Shown: piece after piece, positions 10,635 through 18,867 of the stretch
Numbering within the stretch: the stretch's first letter is position 1
How the letters are laid out: each line of letters opens with the position of its first letter
Made by a program: the position numbers and the translations under genes
The notes under the pieces: model-generated
The model's database searches: none
What the model was told of the DNA's origin: nothing
What the model saw: the letters and a program-made list of their open reading frames with translations, nothing else
Source: Nioella nitratireducens
Lineage (GTDB): Bacteria; Pseudomonadota; Alphaproteobacteria; Rhodobacterales; Rhodobacteraceae
DNA: 64,000 bases
NCBI RefSeq assembly: GCF_001879715.1
Contig: NZ_MNBW01000007.1
Span: 186,001 to 250,000, forward strand
Direction of reading: 5' to 3'

Positions 10635-11945
10635 ATGAAGGATCTGACCCCCAACAAGAGCGATCTTGACCCGATCGAAATCGCCTCGATCGACGAAATC
10701 CGCGCGGTGCAACTCGACCGCCTGAAATGGTCGGTGCGCCACGCCTATGACAACGTGCCGATGTATCGCCAGCGCTTCGACGACGCGGGCGTGCATCCCG
10801 ATGACCTGCAACAGCTGTCGGACCTCGGGAAATTTCCCTTTACCTACAAGTCGGACCTGCGCGACAACTACCCGTTCGGCCTTTTCGCCGTTCCGCGCGA
10901 GCAAATATCCCGTGTTCATGCCTCCTCCGGCACCACGGGCAAGCCGACGGTTGTGGGCTATACGAAAAACGACATCAGCAACTGGGCCGACCTCGTGGCG
11001 CGTTCAATGCGGGCCAGCGGCACACGGGCGGGCGATGTCGTGCACGTGGCCTATGGTTACGGCCTGTTCACCGGCGGTTTGGGCGCGCATTACGGCGCCG
11101 AACGGCTCGGCGCGACAGTGGTGCCGGTGTCGGGTGGCATGACCGAGCGGCAGGTAACGCTGATCAACGACTTCAAGCCCACGACCATCATGGTCACTCC
11201 GTCCTACATGCTGAACATCCTCGAACAGTTCCACAAGATGGGCCTCGATCCGCGCGAGAGCAGCCTTCAGGTCGGCATCTTCGGGGCCGAGCCGTGGACC
11301 GACGCGATGCGCAAGGAGGTTGAACAAGCTTTCGACATGCACGCGGTCGACATTTACGGCCTGTCCGAGATCATGGGGCCGGGCGTGGCCAATGAATGCG
11401 TGGAAACCAAGGATGGCCCGGTGATCTGGGAGGACCACTTCCTGCCCGAAATCATCGACCCCGAAACCGGAGAGGTTCTGCCCGATGGCGAGCTTGGCGA
11501 ACTGGTCTTTACCACGCTGACCAAGGAAGGCTTGCCGATGATCCGCTATCGCACCCGCGACCTGACGCGCCTGTTGCCCGGAACCGCGCGGTCGATGCGG
11601 CGGATGGAAAAGATCACCGGCCGCTCTGATGACATGATCATCCTGCGCGGCGTCAACGTCTTCCCGACCCAGATCGAGGAACAGCTGATGGCCACCGGCG
11701 GTCTCGCCCCGCATTTCCAGATCGAGCTTTACACCGCGGGCCGCATGGATGCCATGCGGGTGCATGTCGAGGCCGAAAGCGATGCCGGCGACGAGTTGTC
11801 GAAAACCGCCGCCGCGCGGATGCTGTCCAAGCGGGTCAAGGATATCGTCGGCATTTCGATCGAGGTGAATGTGGGTGATCCCGGCGCGGTGGAACGCAGC
11901 CAGGGCAAGGCCAAGCGCGTGGTCGACAACCGCGGAAAGGGGTGA
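10635..11945 (+). CDS. paaK: Phenylacetate-CoA ligase PaaK
   Basis: Activates phenylacetate to phenylacetyl-CoA with ATP, the committing step of the pathway, in the cytoplasm. It is 436 aa, the standard length. The adenylate-forming P-loop is ASSGTTGKPTVVGYT, and later core motifs include YGLSEIMGPG, TRDLT and ITGRSDDMIILRGVNVFP. AGGAGG lies a few bases before the ATG. It stands third in the operon and is followed after 3 bases by the TetR-type paaR gene. Confidence 0.96.
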   Translation: MKDLTPNKSDLDPIEIASIDEIRAVQLDRLKWSVRHAYDNVPMYRQRFDDAGVHPDDLQQLSDLGKFPFTYKSDLRDNYPFGLFAVPREQISRVHASSGTTGKPTVVGYTKNDISNWADLVARSMRASGTRAGDVVHVAYGYGLFTGGLGAHYGAERLGATVVPVSGGMTERQVTLINDFKPTTIMVTPSYMLNILEQFHKMGLDPRESSLQVGIFGAEPWTDAMRKEVEQAFDMHAVDIYGLSEIMGPGVANECVETKDGPVIWEDHFLPEIIDPETGEVLPDGELGELVFTTLTKEGLPMIRYRTRDLTRLLPGTARSMRRMEKITGRSDDMIILRGVNVFPTQIEEQLMATGGLAPHFQIELYTAGRMDAMRVHVEAESDAGDELSKTAAARMLSKRVKDIVGISIEVNVGDPGAVERSQGKAKRVVDNRGKG

Positions 11946-11948
11946 GGT

Positions 11949-12545
11949 GTGGCCAGAACCATCGCGAAAGACCACGACCAGAAGCGCGAGCAGATCCTGA
12001 AATCGGCGGCGAAAATCTTTGCCACCGAAGGGTTTGACCGCGCGTCGATGGCGCAATTGGCCAAGGAATGCGGGATCTCCAAGGCCAATATCTACCACTA
12101 TTACGACAGCAAGGACGCGATCCTCTACGACATCCTCGACAGCTACCTGAGCGAGTTGCGCGATGTCGTGCTGTCCTCTGACGTCGCGGGGCTGGCGCCG
12201 GAAGACCGCCTGCGGCGGGCGATCCGCAACATTCTGCGCGCCTATCAGGGCGCCGACCACGAGCATCAGGTGCAGCTCAATGCGCTCTCGGCCCTGCCCG
12301 AGGATCAGCAGGATCAGATGCGCGCCTATCAGCGCGACATGGTGCGCTTCCTGTCCGATTGCCTGCGCGGCGCCGCGCCCGAGGTGTTCGGCGACGATCG
12401 CGCCAAGCTGCGGGCGGTGACGATGTCGATTTTCGGCATGCTGAACTGGTATTACATGTGGAATGCGGGCGCGGGCGCCGAAGCACGCGAAACCTATGCC
12501 GATGTGGTCACCGACTTGACGCTCAAGGGGCTGCCCGGCATCTGA
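11949..12545 (+). CDS. paaR: TetR-family regulator PaaR
   Basis: TetR repressor of 198 aa starting with GTG at 11949, 3 bases after the paaK stop, with GGTGAGG overlapping that stop. The helix-turn-helix lies near residues 27-50 (SMAQLAKECGISKANIYHYY). The rest is a helical ligand domain. Its place at the end of the paaG-I-K operon matches the PaaR regulators of many proteobacterial catabolons, which respond to phenylacetyl-CoA. Candidate binding sites are the palindromes at 9350-9361 and 20107-20118. PaaX is also encoded here, so the division of labour is unknown. Confidence 0.85.
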   Translation: MARTIAKDHDQKREQILKSAAKIFATEGFDRASMAQLAKECGISKANIYHYYDSKDAILYDILDSYLSELRDVVLSSDVAGLAPEDRLRRAIRNILRAYQGADHEHQVQLNALSALPEDQQDQMRAYQRDMVRFLSDCLRGAAPEVFGDDRAKLRAVTMSIFGMLNWYYMWNAGAGAEARETYADVVTDLTLKGLPGI

Positions 12546-12568
12546 GGGTTGTGGTCGGGGGCCGGTCC

Positions 12569-12583
12569 GGGGCACTCTGCCCC
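12569..12583 (+). terminator. Short hairpin after paaR
   Basis: Inverted repeat GGGGCA / TGCCCC with a 3-base loop, 23 bases past the paaR stop. It lacks a T run. It could end or attenuate the paaG-I-K-R transcript before the transporter gene. Confidence 0.35.
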
Positions 12584-12624
12584 CGTTGGCCCCGGTCCAT
12601 CACCACCATTCTCGGAGTTTCCCC

Positions 12625-13536
12625 ATGCCCGCCCTGCAAGAGATTGCCCGGCAGCCCGGTTTCGCTGCGCTCGGCCTTGTGGTCGGCGGCGGGCTTTGGG
12701 GGCTGCTCTGGGTGCCAATCCGCGCGATGGAACAGACCGGCCTGACCGGCGCGTGGCCCGGCATCGCCATCTATGCCTGCGCGATCGCGCTGATGATCCC
12801 CATCCTGATCCGGGTCAAGGCGCGTGTGATGGCCCATATCTGGGTGCTTATCCCGTGCGGCTTGCTTACGGGCTGCGCCTTCAGCCTCTATACCACGAGC
12901 CTTGTCCTCACCGATGTGGTCCGCTCGGTCCTGCTGTTCTACCTCACCCCGGTCTGGAGCACCCTTCTCGGCATCGTCTTCCTCGGCGAGCGGCTGACGC
13001 CTGCGCGAACGGCCGCGCTGACCCTCGGGCTCTGTGGCCTGTTGGTCATCCTCGGCGTTGGGGCCTTGCGGATCACGATGAACGCGGGCGATCTGATGGC
13101 ACTGTTTTCCGGTATCTCGTGGGCAATCGGCACGCTCTTCCTGTTTCGTGCGGGCAATGTTGCGATCAGCGAGCAGGTCTTTGCCTTCATCTGTGGCGCG
13201 TTCCTGGTCACTGGCCTGACCCTGGCCACCGGGGTCGCGGCAACCGGCATTGCGGTGACGGGCGCAAGCGTCGTTGCCGCCGCGCCATGGGGGTTGATTA
13301 CCGGGCTGGTGCTGGTGCCGACCCTGTTCATGACGATCTGGCCCGCAACGGTGCTCAGCCCGGCTCGGGTGGGTCTCTTGCTGATGAGCGAGATCATCGT
13401 GGGCGTCGTCACTGCCGCGATCTGGTCGGGTGACGTGTTCGGCTGGCGCGAGGCCGTCGGCTCGCTTTTGATCGTCAGCGCGGGCGCGGTCGAGGTGCTG
13501 GGCCACCGCCAACCCAAGCCGCAATCCCTGACCTGA
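12625..13536 (+). CDS. DMT-superfamily (EamA) transporter
   Basis: Integral membrane protein of 303 aa with about ten hydrophobic helices arranged as two EamA repeats, as in drug/metabolite exporters. The start at 12625 (MPALQEIARQ) has CGGAG about 8 bases upstream; a longer in-frame start at 12586 would add a hydrophilic His run and is less likely. The LYTTSLVLTDVVRSVLLFYL segment ends the first repeat. It lies 79 bases after paaR, with a hairpin between them. The substrate cannot be told. A LysR gene follows on the same strand. Confidence 0.85.
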   Translation: MPALQEIARQPGFAALGLVVGGGLWGLLWVPIRAMEQTGLTGAWPGIAIYACAIALMIPILIRVKARVMAHIWVLIPCGLLTGCAFSLYTTSLVLTDVVRSVLLFYLTPVWSTLLGIVFLGERLTPARTAALTLGLCGLLVILGVGALRITMNAGDLMALFSGISWAIGTLFLFRAGNVAISEQVFAFICGAFLVTGLTLATGVAATGIAVTGASVVAAAPWGLITGLVLVPTLFMTIWPATVLSPARVGLLLMSEIIVGVVTAAIWSGDVFGWREAVGSLLIVSAGAVEVLGHRQPKPQSLT

Positions 13537-13607
13537 GGGGGCCATCCTCTTGTCGGCTGATCTGACGCCAAAAGAACGGTTTGATCGGCTCTGGTTCGCC
13601 TGTATGA

Positions 13608-13624
13608 CTATAGAAACTCTATAG
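13608..13624. promoter_or_regulatory. CTATAG repeats before the LysR gene
   Basis: CTATAG occurs twice, separated by five bases, ending 11 bases before the LysR start. Because CTATAG is its own reverse complement, this is both a direct and an inverted repeat. It contains a T-N11-A pattern (TATAG-N5-CTATA), the usual form of a LysR-family operator. It may be an autoregulatory site. Confidence 0.45.
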
Positions 13625-13635
13625 AGACCGCGAAT

Positions 13636-14490
13636 ATGAGCTTTCCAAATTTCAATTCACTGCGCGTTTTTGAACTCGCCGCCCGTCATCTGTCCTTGCG
13701 GCGTGCGGCAGAGGCTCTTGGCGTTACGCCAGGGGCTGTTTCACAACAGATCAAACAATTGGAATCACAGCTTCACGTGCAACTCTTTGCCCGACACGCC
13801 CGCGGATTGCACCTGACAGAGGCTGGTCAGGACTTGTATATTCCCGTGAAACAGGCCCTTTCCCAAATTTCACAGGCAATAGAAAATCTAACCACTAGTG
13901 CCGCGGGTGTTTCGCTGGCCACGACGCCTTCGATTGCGGCGAAATGGCTGGCGCCACGGCTGCCCGGATTGGCGGAAACGCATCCAGGGCTTGACCTTTC
14001 CTTTCTGACCGGCAACCGACCTGCCCACAACTCCGCTGCCGATCTGGTCCTGCATCTGGGGCCGGAACCGCGCGTGCCCGGTCAGACCGTTCGCCGTCTT
14101 GCCCCACTGCGTCCCGTGATGGTGGCCTCGCCCATTCTCGTGCCGCGCGCACCGGTAATCCTGCGTCCCGAATGGGTGCTTGGCTTTCAGCTGATCGAAG
14201 ACGCCCTGACGCCGTGGCAACCCTATCTCGACCGCCACGCCCCGGGCCAAACGGTAACGCCGCGCCGCTGCGCCCAAAGCGCGCTGGCCATTGACGCGGT
14301 CGAGACCGGTGAGGGTATTGGCCTTGTGCCCGACCTGCTGGCGGCTGACGCGATTGCGCAAAAACGGCTGGTCTGGCTGCACGAAGAAGCCCCCGACGAT
14401 GCCGGGGGCCTTTACCTGATCCACAAGGGCGAGACTGCGCCGAATGCGGTCTGTCAGCGGCTGATCGACTGGATCGAATCCCAGCTTTAG
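13636..14490 (+). CDS. LysR-family transcriptional regulator
   Basis: LysR-type regulator of 284 aa in the GcvA-like branch. The winged helix-turn-helix is at about residues 20-45 (LRRAAEALGVTPGAVSQQIK) with the LFARHARGLHLTEAG wing. A type-2 periplasmic-binding-like effector domain follows. It stands 99 bases after the DMT transporter gene, with the CTATAG repeat between them, and could regulate that transporter. Its stop overlaps the stop of the convergent PaaA-like gene by a few bases. The effector is unknown, and base composition is slightly less GC-rich at its start than in the neighbours. Confidence 0.88.
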   Translation: MSFPNFNSLRVFELAARHLSLRRAAEALGVTPGAVSQQIKQLESQLHVQLFARHARGLHLTEAGQDLYIPVKQALSQISQAIENLTTSAAGVSLATTPSIAAKWLAPRLPGLAETHPGLDLSFLTGNRPAHNSAADLVLHLGPEPRVPGQTVRRLAPLRPVMVASPILVPRAPVILRPEWVLGFQLIEDALTPWQPYLDRHAPGQTVTPRRCAQSALAIDAVETGEGIGLVPDLLAADAIAQKRLVWLHEEAPDDAGGLYLIHKGETAPNAVCQRLIDWIESQL

Positions 14491-15239
14491 GGCCGTTCCA
14501 ACCCCACGCGGGTCAGTGCGCCCTGTGCTTCGGCCTGCCAGCGCTGGCGCAGTTCGGCATTGGTCGACCGGCGCAGGCCCATGGCGCGCAGGCTCTCGAA
14601 TTTGGCGGACTCTGCCTGCCCGAAACTGCCCTCGACACGGGGCCACCAATAAGCGACCGAGGCTTGCAGCGCCTCGCCCTGCCCTTCGGAAATCAACCGT
14701 TCCAATCCCTCTTCGGCCAGTTCCGCATGGCGGCTTTCCACCGGCGCAATGGCCCGAAACGCCTCGGCCAGCGGCTGATAGGACACCAGTTGGAACTCGG
14801 CCAATTGCACGCCCACGGCGCGGCCCATCAGCAGGTTCATCGCAACTGCATCGCCCCAGCCTTGTAGCGGGTAGTTGAACACGGCCAGCCGCATATCATG
14901 CGCGCTGCGGTTGACGCCAATATCGGCATTGCGGTCCAGACGGGCCGTCCATGGGTGATGGTTGGCATAGCGCGCCGTATCCGCGCCGAACTCGCCCATG
15001 ATGCGCAGCACCTTCTCGGCGTGATCGGTCTTTTCCAGCACGATCCGCGCCGCCGCGATCCGTTCCTTGATGCCCGGCCCTGCGTTGATCACGTCGGCAA
15101 AGCCAGCAGCCCCCGCCAATTCGCTGTCGACAAAGATCGCCATCAGCTTCATCAACTCGCCCCGATAGCGCGGCGGCACGTTTGCGGGGCTGGTCAGCAC
15201 GCCGCCTTTCGACAGGTAGTCTTCGATGCTCATGTCCAT
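14487..15239 (-). CDS. PaaA-like protein of the phenylacetate epoxidase operon
   Basis: A 250-aa all-helical protein of the phenylacetic acid catabolic (PaaA/PaaC-like, ferritin-like) family, last in the paaJ-A-B-C-D-E operon, 13 bases after paaE. GGGGGCGGGA precedes the ATG at 15239. Possible metal ligands are Glu40 and an E-x-x-H at 168-171. The first half-site reads K70-T-D-H73, so the Glu three residues before His73 is missing, although Glu69 and Asp72 are nearby. It is distinct from paaA and paaC, both present upstream. It may be an auxiliary or structural partner of the epoxidase, or a second oxygenase. The function is unknown. Confidence 0.75.
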   Translation of the reverse strand: MDMSIEDYLSKGGVLTSPANVPPRYRGELMKLMAIFVDSELAGAAGFADVINAGPGIKERIAAARIVLEKTDHAEKVLRIMGEFGADTARYANHHPWTARLDRNADIGVNRSAHDMRLAVFNYPLQGWGDAVAMNLLMGRAVGVQLAEFQLVSYQPLAEAFRAIAPVESRHAELAEEGLERLISEGQGEALQASVAYWWPRVEGSFGQAESAKFESLRAMGLRRSTNAELRQRWQAEAQGALTRVGLERP

Positions 15240-15252
15240 GGTCCCGCCCCCT

Positions 15253-16320
15253 TTACTGATCGTAATCGACGACAACGCGGTCGGTCACTGGGAAAGACTG
15301 GCAGGACAGGACATAGCCTTTCGCCACCTCGTAATCTTCCAGCGCGTGGTTCGTGACCATCTCAACCTCGCCTTCCAGCACGCGGCAGCGGCAGGTCGAA
15401 CAGACGCCCGCCTTGCAGGCATAAGGCGCGTCGATGCTGTTGTCCAAGGCCGCGTCCAGAACGCTCACATCCTTTCCGACCGTCACCGTTCGGGTGGACC
15501 CGTCGAGCGACACCGAAATCGTGGCCTGATTGGCGGCACTGGCCGCGTCCTGCGACACCGCCTTGCGTTTCAGACGGCCGGGTTGCGCCGAGGCGAACAG
15601 CTCGAACTTGATCTGCGCATCGGAAAGCCCGTGATCGCGCAGCGCCTTGGCGATGCCCAGCATCATCGGTTCCGGCCCGCAAATATAGGTCATGTCGACG
15701 CTCTCGATGTCGATCCAGCCCTTGAACAGCTCGGCGCATTTCTCTTCGGTCACGAGGCCGGTGAAGAGGTCGATCTCCTGCGCGTCCGCCTCCAGGATAT
15801 GGATCACGTTGAACCGGCCCATGTAGAGGTTCTTCAGATCTTCCAACTCTTCGCGGAACATGATCGTGTTCACGCCCTTGTTGGCATAGACCAGCGTGAA
15901 GCTTGATTGCGGCTCGGCGGCCAGCGTCGTCTTGATGATCGACAGGACCGGCGTGATGCCCGACCCACCGGCAAAGCCCAGGTAATTGCGCGCAGAGGCC
16001 GGGTCGAGCGGCGTGTGAAAGCCCCCCATTGGCGGCAGCGCCTGCACCCGGTCGCCCACCTTCAGCTCTTCATTGGCCCAAGTCGAAAAGGCGCCGCCCT
16101 CGACCCGCTTGATGCCGACCTGCAAAACGCCCTCGGGCTTGCCCGCACAGATCGAGTAGGACCGGCGCAGTTCCTCACCGTCGAAATCGCGGCGGAAGGT
16201 CAGGTATTGGCCTTGAATGAAGTCGAACGCCTCGGGGTCATCGGGCGTCAGGGTGACGACCACCGCATCGCGGATGGTCTTGTGAACGTCGGTGACGGTC
16301 AGGTCATGAAAGCGCGCCAT
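15253..16320 (-). CDS. paaE: Phenylacetyl-CoA epoxidase reductase PaaE
   Basis: Passes electrons from NAD(P)H to the diiron epoxidase. It is 355 aa. The FAD-binding domain has RRSYSICAG, the NAD(P) domain has GGSGITPVLS, and a C-terminal plant-type 2Fe-2S ferredoxin domain has Cys302, Cys307, Cys310 and Cys340. GGAGG lies before the ATG. It follows paaD in the operon and precedes the PaaA-like gene. All cofactor motifs are intact. Confidence 0.96.
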   Translation of the reverse strand: MARFHDLTVTDVHKTIRDAVVVTLTPDDPEAFDFIQGQYLTFRRDFDGEELRRSYSICAGKPEGVLQVGIKRVEGGAFSTWANEELKVGDRVQALPPMGGFHTPLDPASARNYLGFAGGSGITPVLSIIKTTLAAEPQSSFTLVYANKGVNTIMFREELEDLKNLYMGRFNVIHILEADAQEIDLFTGLVTEEKCAELFKGWIDIESVDMTYICGPEPMMLGIAKALRDHGLSDAQIKFELFASAQPGRLKRKAVSQDAASAANQATISVSLDGSTRTVTVGKDVSVLDAALDNSIDAPYACKAGVCSTCRCRVLEGEVEMVTNHALEDYEVAKGYVLSCQSFPVTDRVVVDYDQ

Positions 16321-16332
16321 GGGGCTCCTCCC

Positions 16333-16794
16333 TCATATGCACTTGAAATAGTCGAATGGTTCGAGGCAGTCGCGGCAGCGCCATGACGCCTTGCACGGGG
16401 TCGAGCCGAACTGGCTGATCCGTTCCAGATTGGCGCTGTGGCAGCGCGGGCAACGGTCGGGGCCGCCGGCAGGTTGGGGCGGCGCGATGCCGAATTCCTC
16501 CAGCTTGGCCCGGCCCTTTTCGGTCAGCCAATCGGTGGTCCAGGCGGGCGACAGCTGGCGTTTCAGCTCCAGCTTGTCGATGCCCTTTTCGCGCAGCGCG
16601 GTCTCGATATCGAGATTGATGATCGTGGTCGCGGGGCAGCCCGAATAGGTGGGCGTGACCGTGACGCACAGGGTGTCGCCCTGCCAGTCCACATCCCGGA
16701 TGATGCCCAGATCGACCAGCGAGATCACAGGGATCTCGGGGTCGGGCACCTCGTCGAGCCACGCCCAGACCTGATCGACGCTCGGCTGCGTCAT
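16333..16794 (-). CDS. paaD: Phenylacetyl-CoA epoxidase assembly protein PaaD
   Basis: Small protein needed for a working phenylacetyl-CoA epoxidase, probably for metal-centre maturation. It is 153 aa from the ATG at 16794 (MTQPSVDQVW). An in-frame GTG at 16803 overlapping the paaC stop is an alternative start. The N-terminal MIP18/DUF59 domain has DPEIPVISLVDLGIIRDV and the Cys of YSGCPAT. The C-terminal zinc-ribbon-like tail has CPRC and CRDC pairs. It lies between paaC and paaE. Confidence 0.94.
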   Translation of the reverse strand: MTQPSVDQVWAWLDEVPDPEIPVISLVDLGIIRDVDWQGDTLCVTVTPTYSGCPATTIINLDIETALREKGIDKLELKRQLSPAWTTDWLTEKGRAKLEEFGIAPPQPAGGPDRCPRCHSANLERISQFGSTPCKASWRCRDCLEPFDYFKCI

Positions 16795-16799
16795 CCCGG

Positions 16800-17561
16800 T
16801 CACCACGTTGCGCCGGGATAGGCGCGTTGCAGCCACTGCATCTGCGTCAGCAGATGGCCCAGATGCTCGGTATGCATTCGCCCGTCGCGGCCGCCCTTGT
16901 GCACGAAAGGGCTGTCGGGAACGGTCAGCGTCGCCTCGGCCAGAACGGCCCCGACGATCGCGTCAAATTCCGGGCGCAGCTCTGCCGGGTCCGGGGCGAT
17001 GCCTTCCTTGGCCAACACTGCATCCACTGCGTCGCCGTCGAACATCTCGCCCACGTAGGGCCAGAGATAATCCAGCGCTGCCTGCATCTTGGCGTGGCTT
17101 TCCTCGGTTCCGTCGCCAAGGCCGATCACCGTGTCGCCGGAACGTTCCAGGTGATAGGACACCTCCTTGCTGGCTTTCTCGGCGATCTCGGCGATCCGCG
17201 TATTGCTGGAATCTTGCAGCCAGTTCAGCATCACCGACTGGAACGCATCGAACAGGAACTGGCGCATCAGCGTCTGGCCAAAATCACCGTTGGGCAATTC
17301 GGTCAGCAGCACGTTGCGAAAATCCCACGCGTCGCGCAGGAAGGCCAGATCATCCGCCGAGCGGCCGTTGCCCTCGACCTCACCGGCCAGCCCCAGCCAC
17401 AGTTGCGTCTGCCCGATCATGTCGAGCGCCGTGTTGGCCAGCGCGATATCTTCCTCCAGCACCGGGGAATGGCCGCACCATTCCGAAACCCGGTGACCAA
17501 GGATCAGCGTGTTGTCCCCCATCCGAAGAAGGAACTGAAACAGGGCGTCGTCCTTGGTCAT
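16800..17561 (-). CDS. paaC: Phenylacetyl-CoA epoxidase structural subunit PaaC
   Basis: Non-catalytic partner that forms the core of the epoxidase with PaaA. It is 253 aa and helical. The conserved EWCGHSPVLEEDIALANTAL segment lies near the N-terminus and HLERSGDTVIGLGDGTEES in the middle. The ATG at 17561 shares its A with the paaB stop (TGATG). An adjacent in-frame GTG just upstream is less likely. It is followed by paaD. Confidence 0.95.
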   Translation of the reverse strand: MTKDDALFQFLLRMGDNTLILGHRVSEWCGHSPVLEEDIALANTALDMIGQTQLWLGLAGEVEGNGRSADDLAFLRDAWDFRNVLLTELPNGDFGQTLMRQFLFDAFQSVMLNWLQDSSNTRIAEIAEKASKEVSYHLERSGDTVIGLGDGTEESHAKMQAALDYLWPYVGEMFDGDAVDAVLAKEGIAPDPAELRPEFDAIVGAVLAEATLTVPDSPFVHKGGRDGRMHTEHLGHLLTQMQWLQRAYPGATW

Positions 17562-17845
17562 CACATGTGCCCCACGTCTTCGGGAATGTCGAAGAAGGTC
17601 GGATGACGATATACCTTGCTCTCGGACGGCTCGTAGAGCGGGCCCTTGTCCGAGGGCGAACTGGCGGTGATATCGGCGGCCTGAACGACCCAGATCGACA
17701 CGCCTTCATTGCGGCGCGTATAGACGTCGCGCGCGTTCTTGATCGCCATTTCCGCGTCGGGCGCGTGCAGGCTGCCCACGTGCCGGTGGCTCATGCCATG
17801 CTGGCCGCGGATAAAGATTTCCCACAGGGGCCATTCGTGTTTCAT
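17561..17845 (-). CDS. paaB: Phenylacetyl-CoA epoxidase subunit PaaB
   Basis: Small subunit (94 aa, the family length) linking PaaAC heterodimers in the epoxidase. The start at MKHEWPLWEIFIRG is preceded by GGGGGAG. The frame stays open upstream to 17941, but that part overlaps the end of paaA. The conserved segment GMSHRHVGSLHAPDAEMAI is present. It overlaps the paaC start by one base, so the two are coupled. Confidence 0.95.
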   Translation of the reverse strand: MKHEWPLWEIFIRGQHGMSHRHVGSLHAPDAEMAIKNARDVYTRRNEGVSIWVVQAADITASSPSDKGPLYEPSESKVYRHPTFFDIPEDVGHM

Positions 17846-17859
17846 CGGGTTTCTCCCCC

Positions 17860-18852
17860 TCATTCTGCCGCGTGCTTGGCGGCCTGTTTCTTTCGCCCAT
17901 GGGCCAGCAGACCGTCGCGCACCCAAGCCCCGTCTTCCCAAGCCTTGATCCGGTCATTCATCCTCTCGCGGTTGCAGGGGCCACCGCCCTTGAGCACCGC
18001 GAAGAACTCGGACCAGTCGGGCTGGCTGAAGTCATAGCCGCCCTTTTCCGCGTTCCAGCACAGACCCTCGTCCGGGACAGTCAGGCCGAGATATTCCGCC
18101 TGCGGCACCGTCTGATCGACGAATTTCTGGCGCAGTTCGTCATTGGTGTTGATCTTGATCTTCCATGCCATCGACTGCGCGGAATGCACGCTGTCCTTGT
18201 CGGACGGCCCGAACATCATCAGCGACGGGTACCAGAAGCGGTTAAGTGCATCCTGCGCCATTTTCTTCTGCGCGTCCGTGCCCTGGGCCATCTTCATCAT
18301 GATGTCGTAGCCCTGCCGCTGGTGAAAGCTTTCCTCCTTGCAGATACGGATCATCGCGCGGCTGTAGGGGCCGTAGGAGGTCCGCTGCAACGGCACCTGG
18401 TTCATGATCGCCGCGCCATCGACCAACCAGCCCACGGCGCCGATATCGGCCCAGTTCAACGTGGGATAGTTGAAGATCGAGGAATATTTCATGCGGCCAT
18501 CCAGCAGCATCTCTGTCAGCTCATCGCGGCTGACGCCAAGCGTTTCCGCCGCCGAATAGAGGTAGAGGCCATGCCCCGCCTCGTCCTGCACCTTTGCCAG
18601 CAGGATCGCCTTGCGCTCCAGCGTCGGCGCGCGGGTGATCCAGTTGCCCTCGGGCAGTTGCCCCACAATCTCCGAATGCGCGTGCTGGCCGATCTGCCGG
18701 ATCAGCGTGGCGCGGTAATCCTCGGGCATCCAGTCCTTCGGCTCGATCTTCTGGTCGTCGTCGATCCGATCCTGAAACCGGGCTTCCTCGGCGCTCATCT
18801 CCGCGCGGGATTTCACGCCGGTTCCGGCTGTCTTCACCATCTGTGCATACAT
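17860..18852 (-). CDS. paaA: Phenylacetyl-CoA epoxidase catalytic subunit PaaA
   Basis: Catalytic diiron subunit of the 1,2-phenylacetyl-CoA epoxidase, which de-aromatises the ring with O2. It is 330 aa. The likely iron ligands are all visible: Glu61, the EAGH at 91-94 and the EESFH at 173-177. AAAGGAG precedes the ATG. It lies second in the operon, 15 bases after paaJ. It is slightly longer than the Escherichia coli protein because of an N-terminal extension of about 20 residues. Confidence 0.96.
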   Translation of the reverse strand: MYAQMVKTAGTGVKSRAEMSAEEARFQDRIDDDQKIEPKDWMPEDYRATLIRQIGQHAHSEIVGQLPEGNWITRAPTLERKAILLAKVQDEAGHGLYLYSAAETLGVSRDELTEMLLDGRMKYSSIFNYPTLNWADIGAVGWLVDGAAIMNQVPLQRTSYGPYSRAMIRICKEESFHQRQGYDIMMKMAQGTDAQKKMAQDALNRFWYPSLMMFGPSDKDSVHSAQSMAWKIKINTNDELRQKFVDQTVPQAEYLGLTVPDEGLCWNAEKGGYDFSQPDWSEFFAVLKGGGPCNRERMNDRIKAWEDGAWVRDGLLAHGRKKQAAKHAAE

Positions 18853-18867
18853 TTCCGGTCTCCTTTT

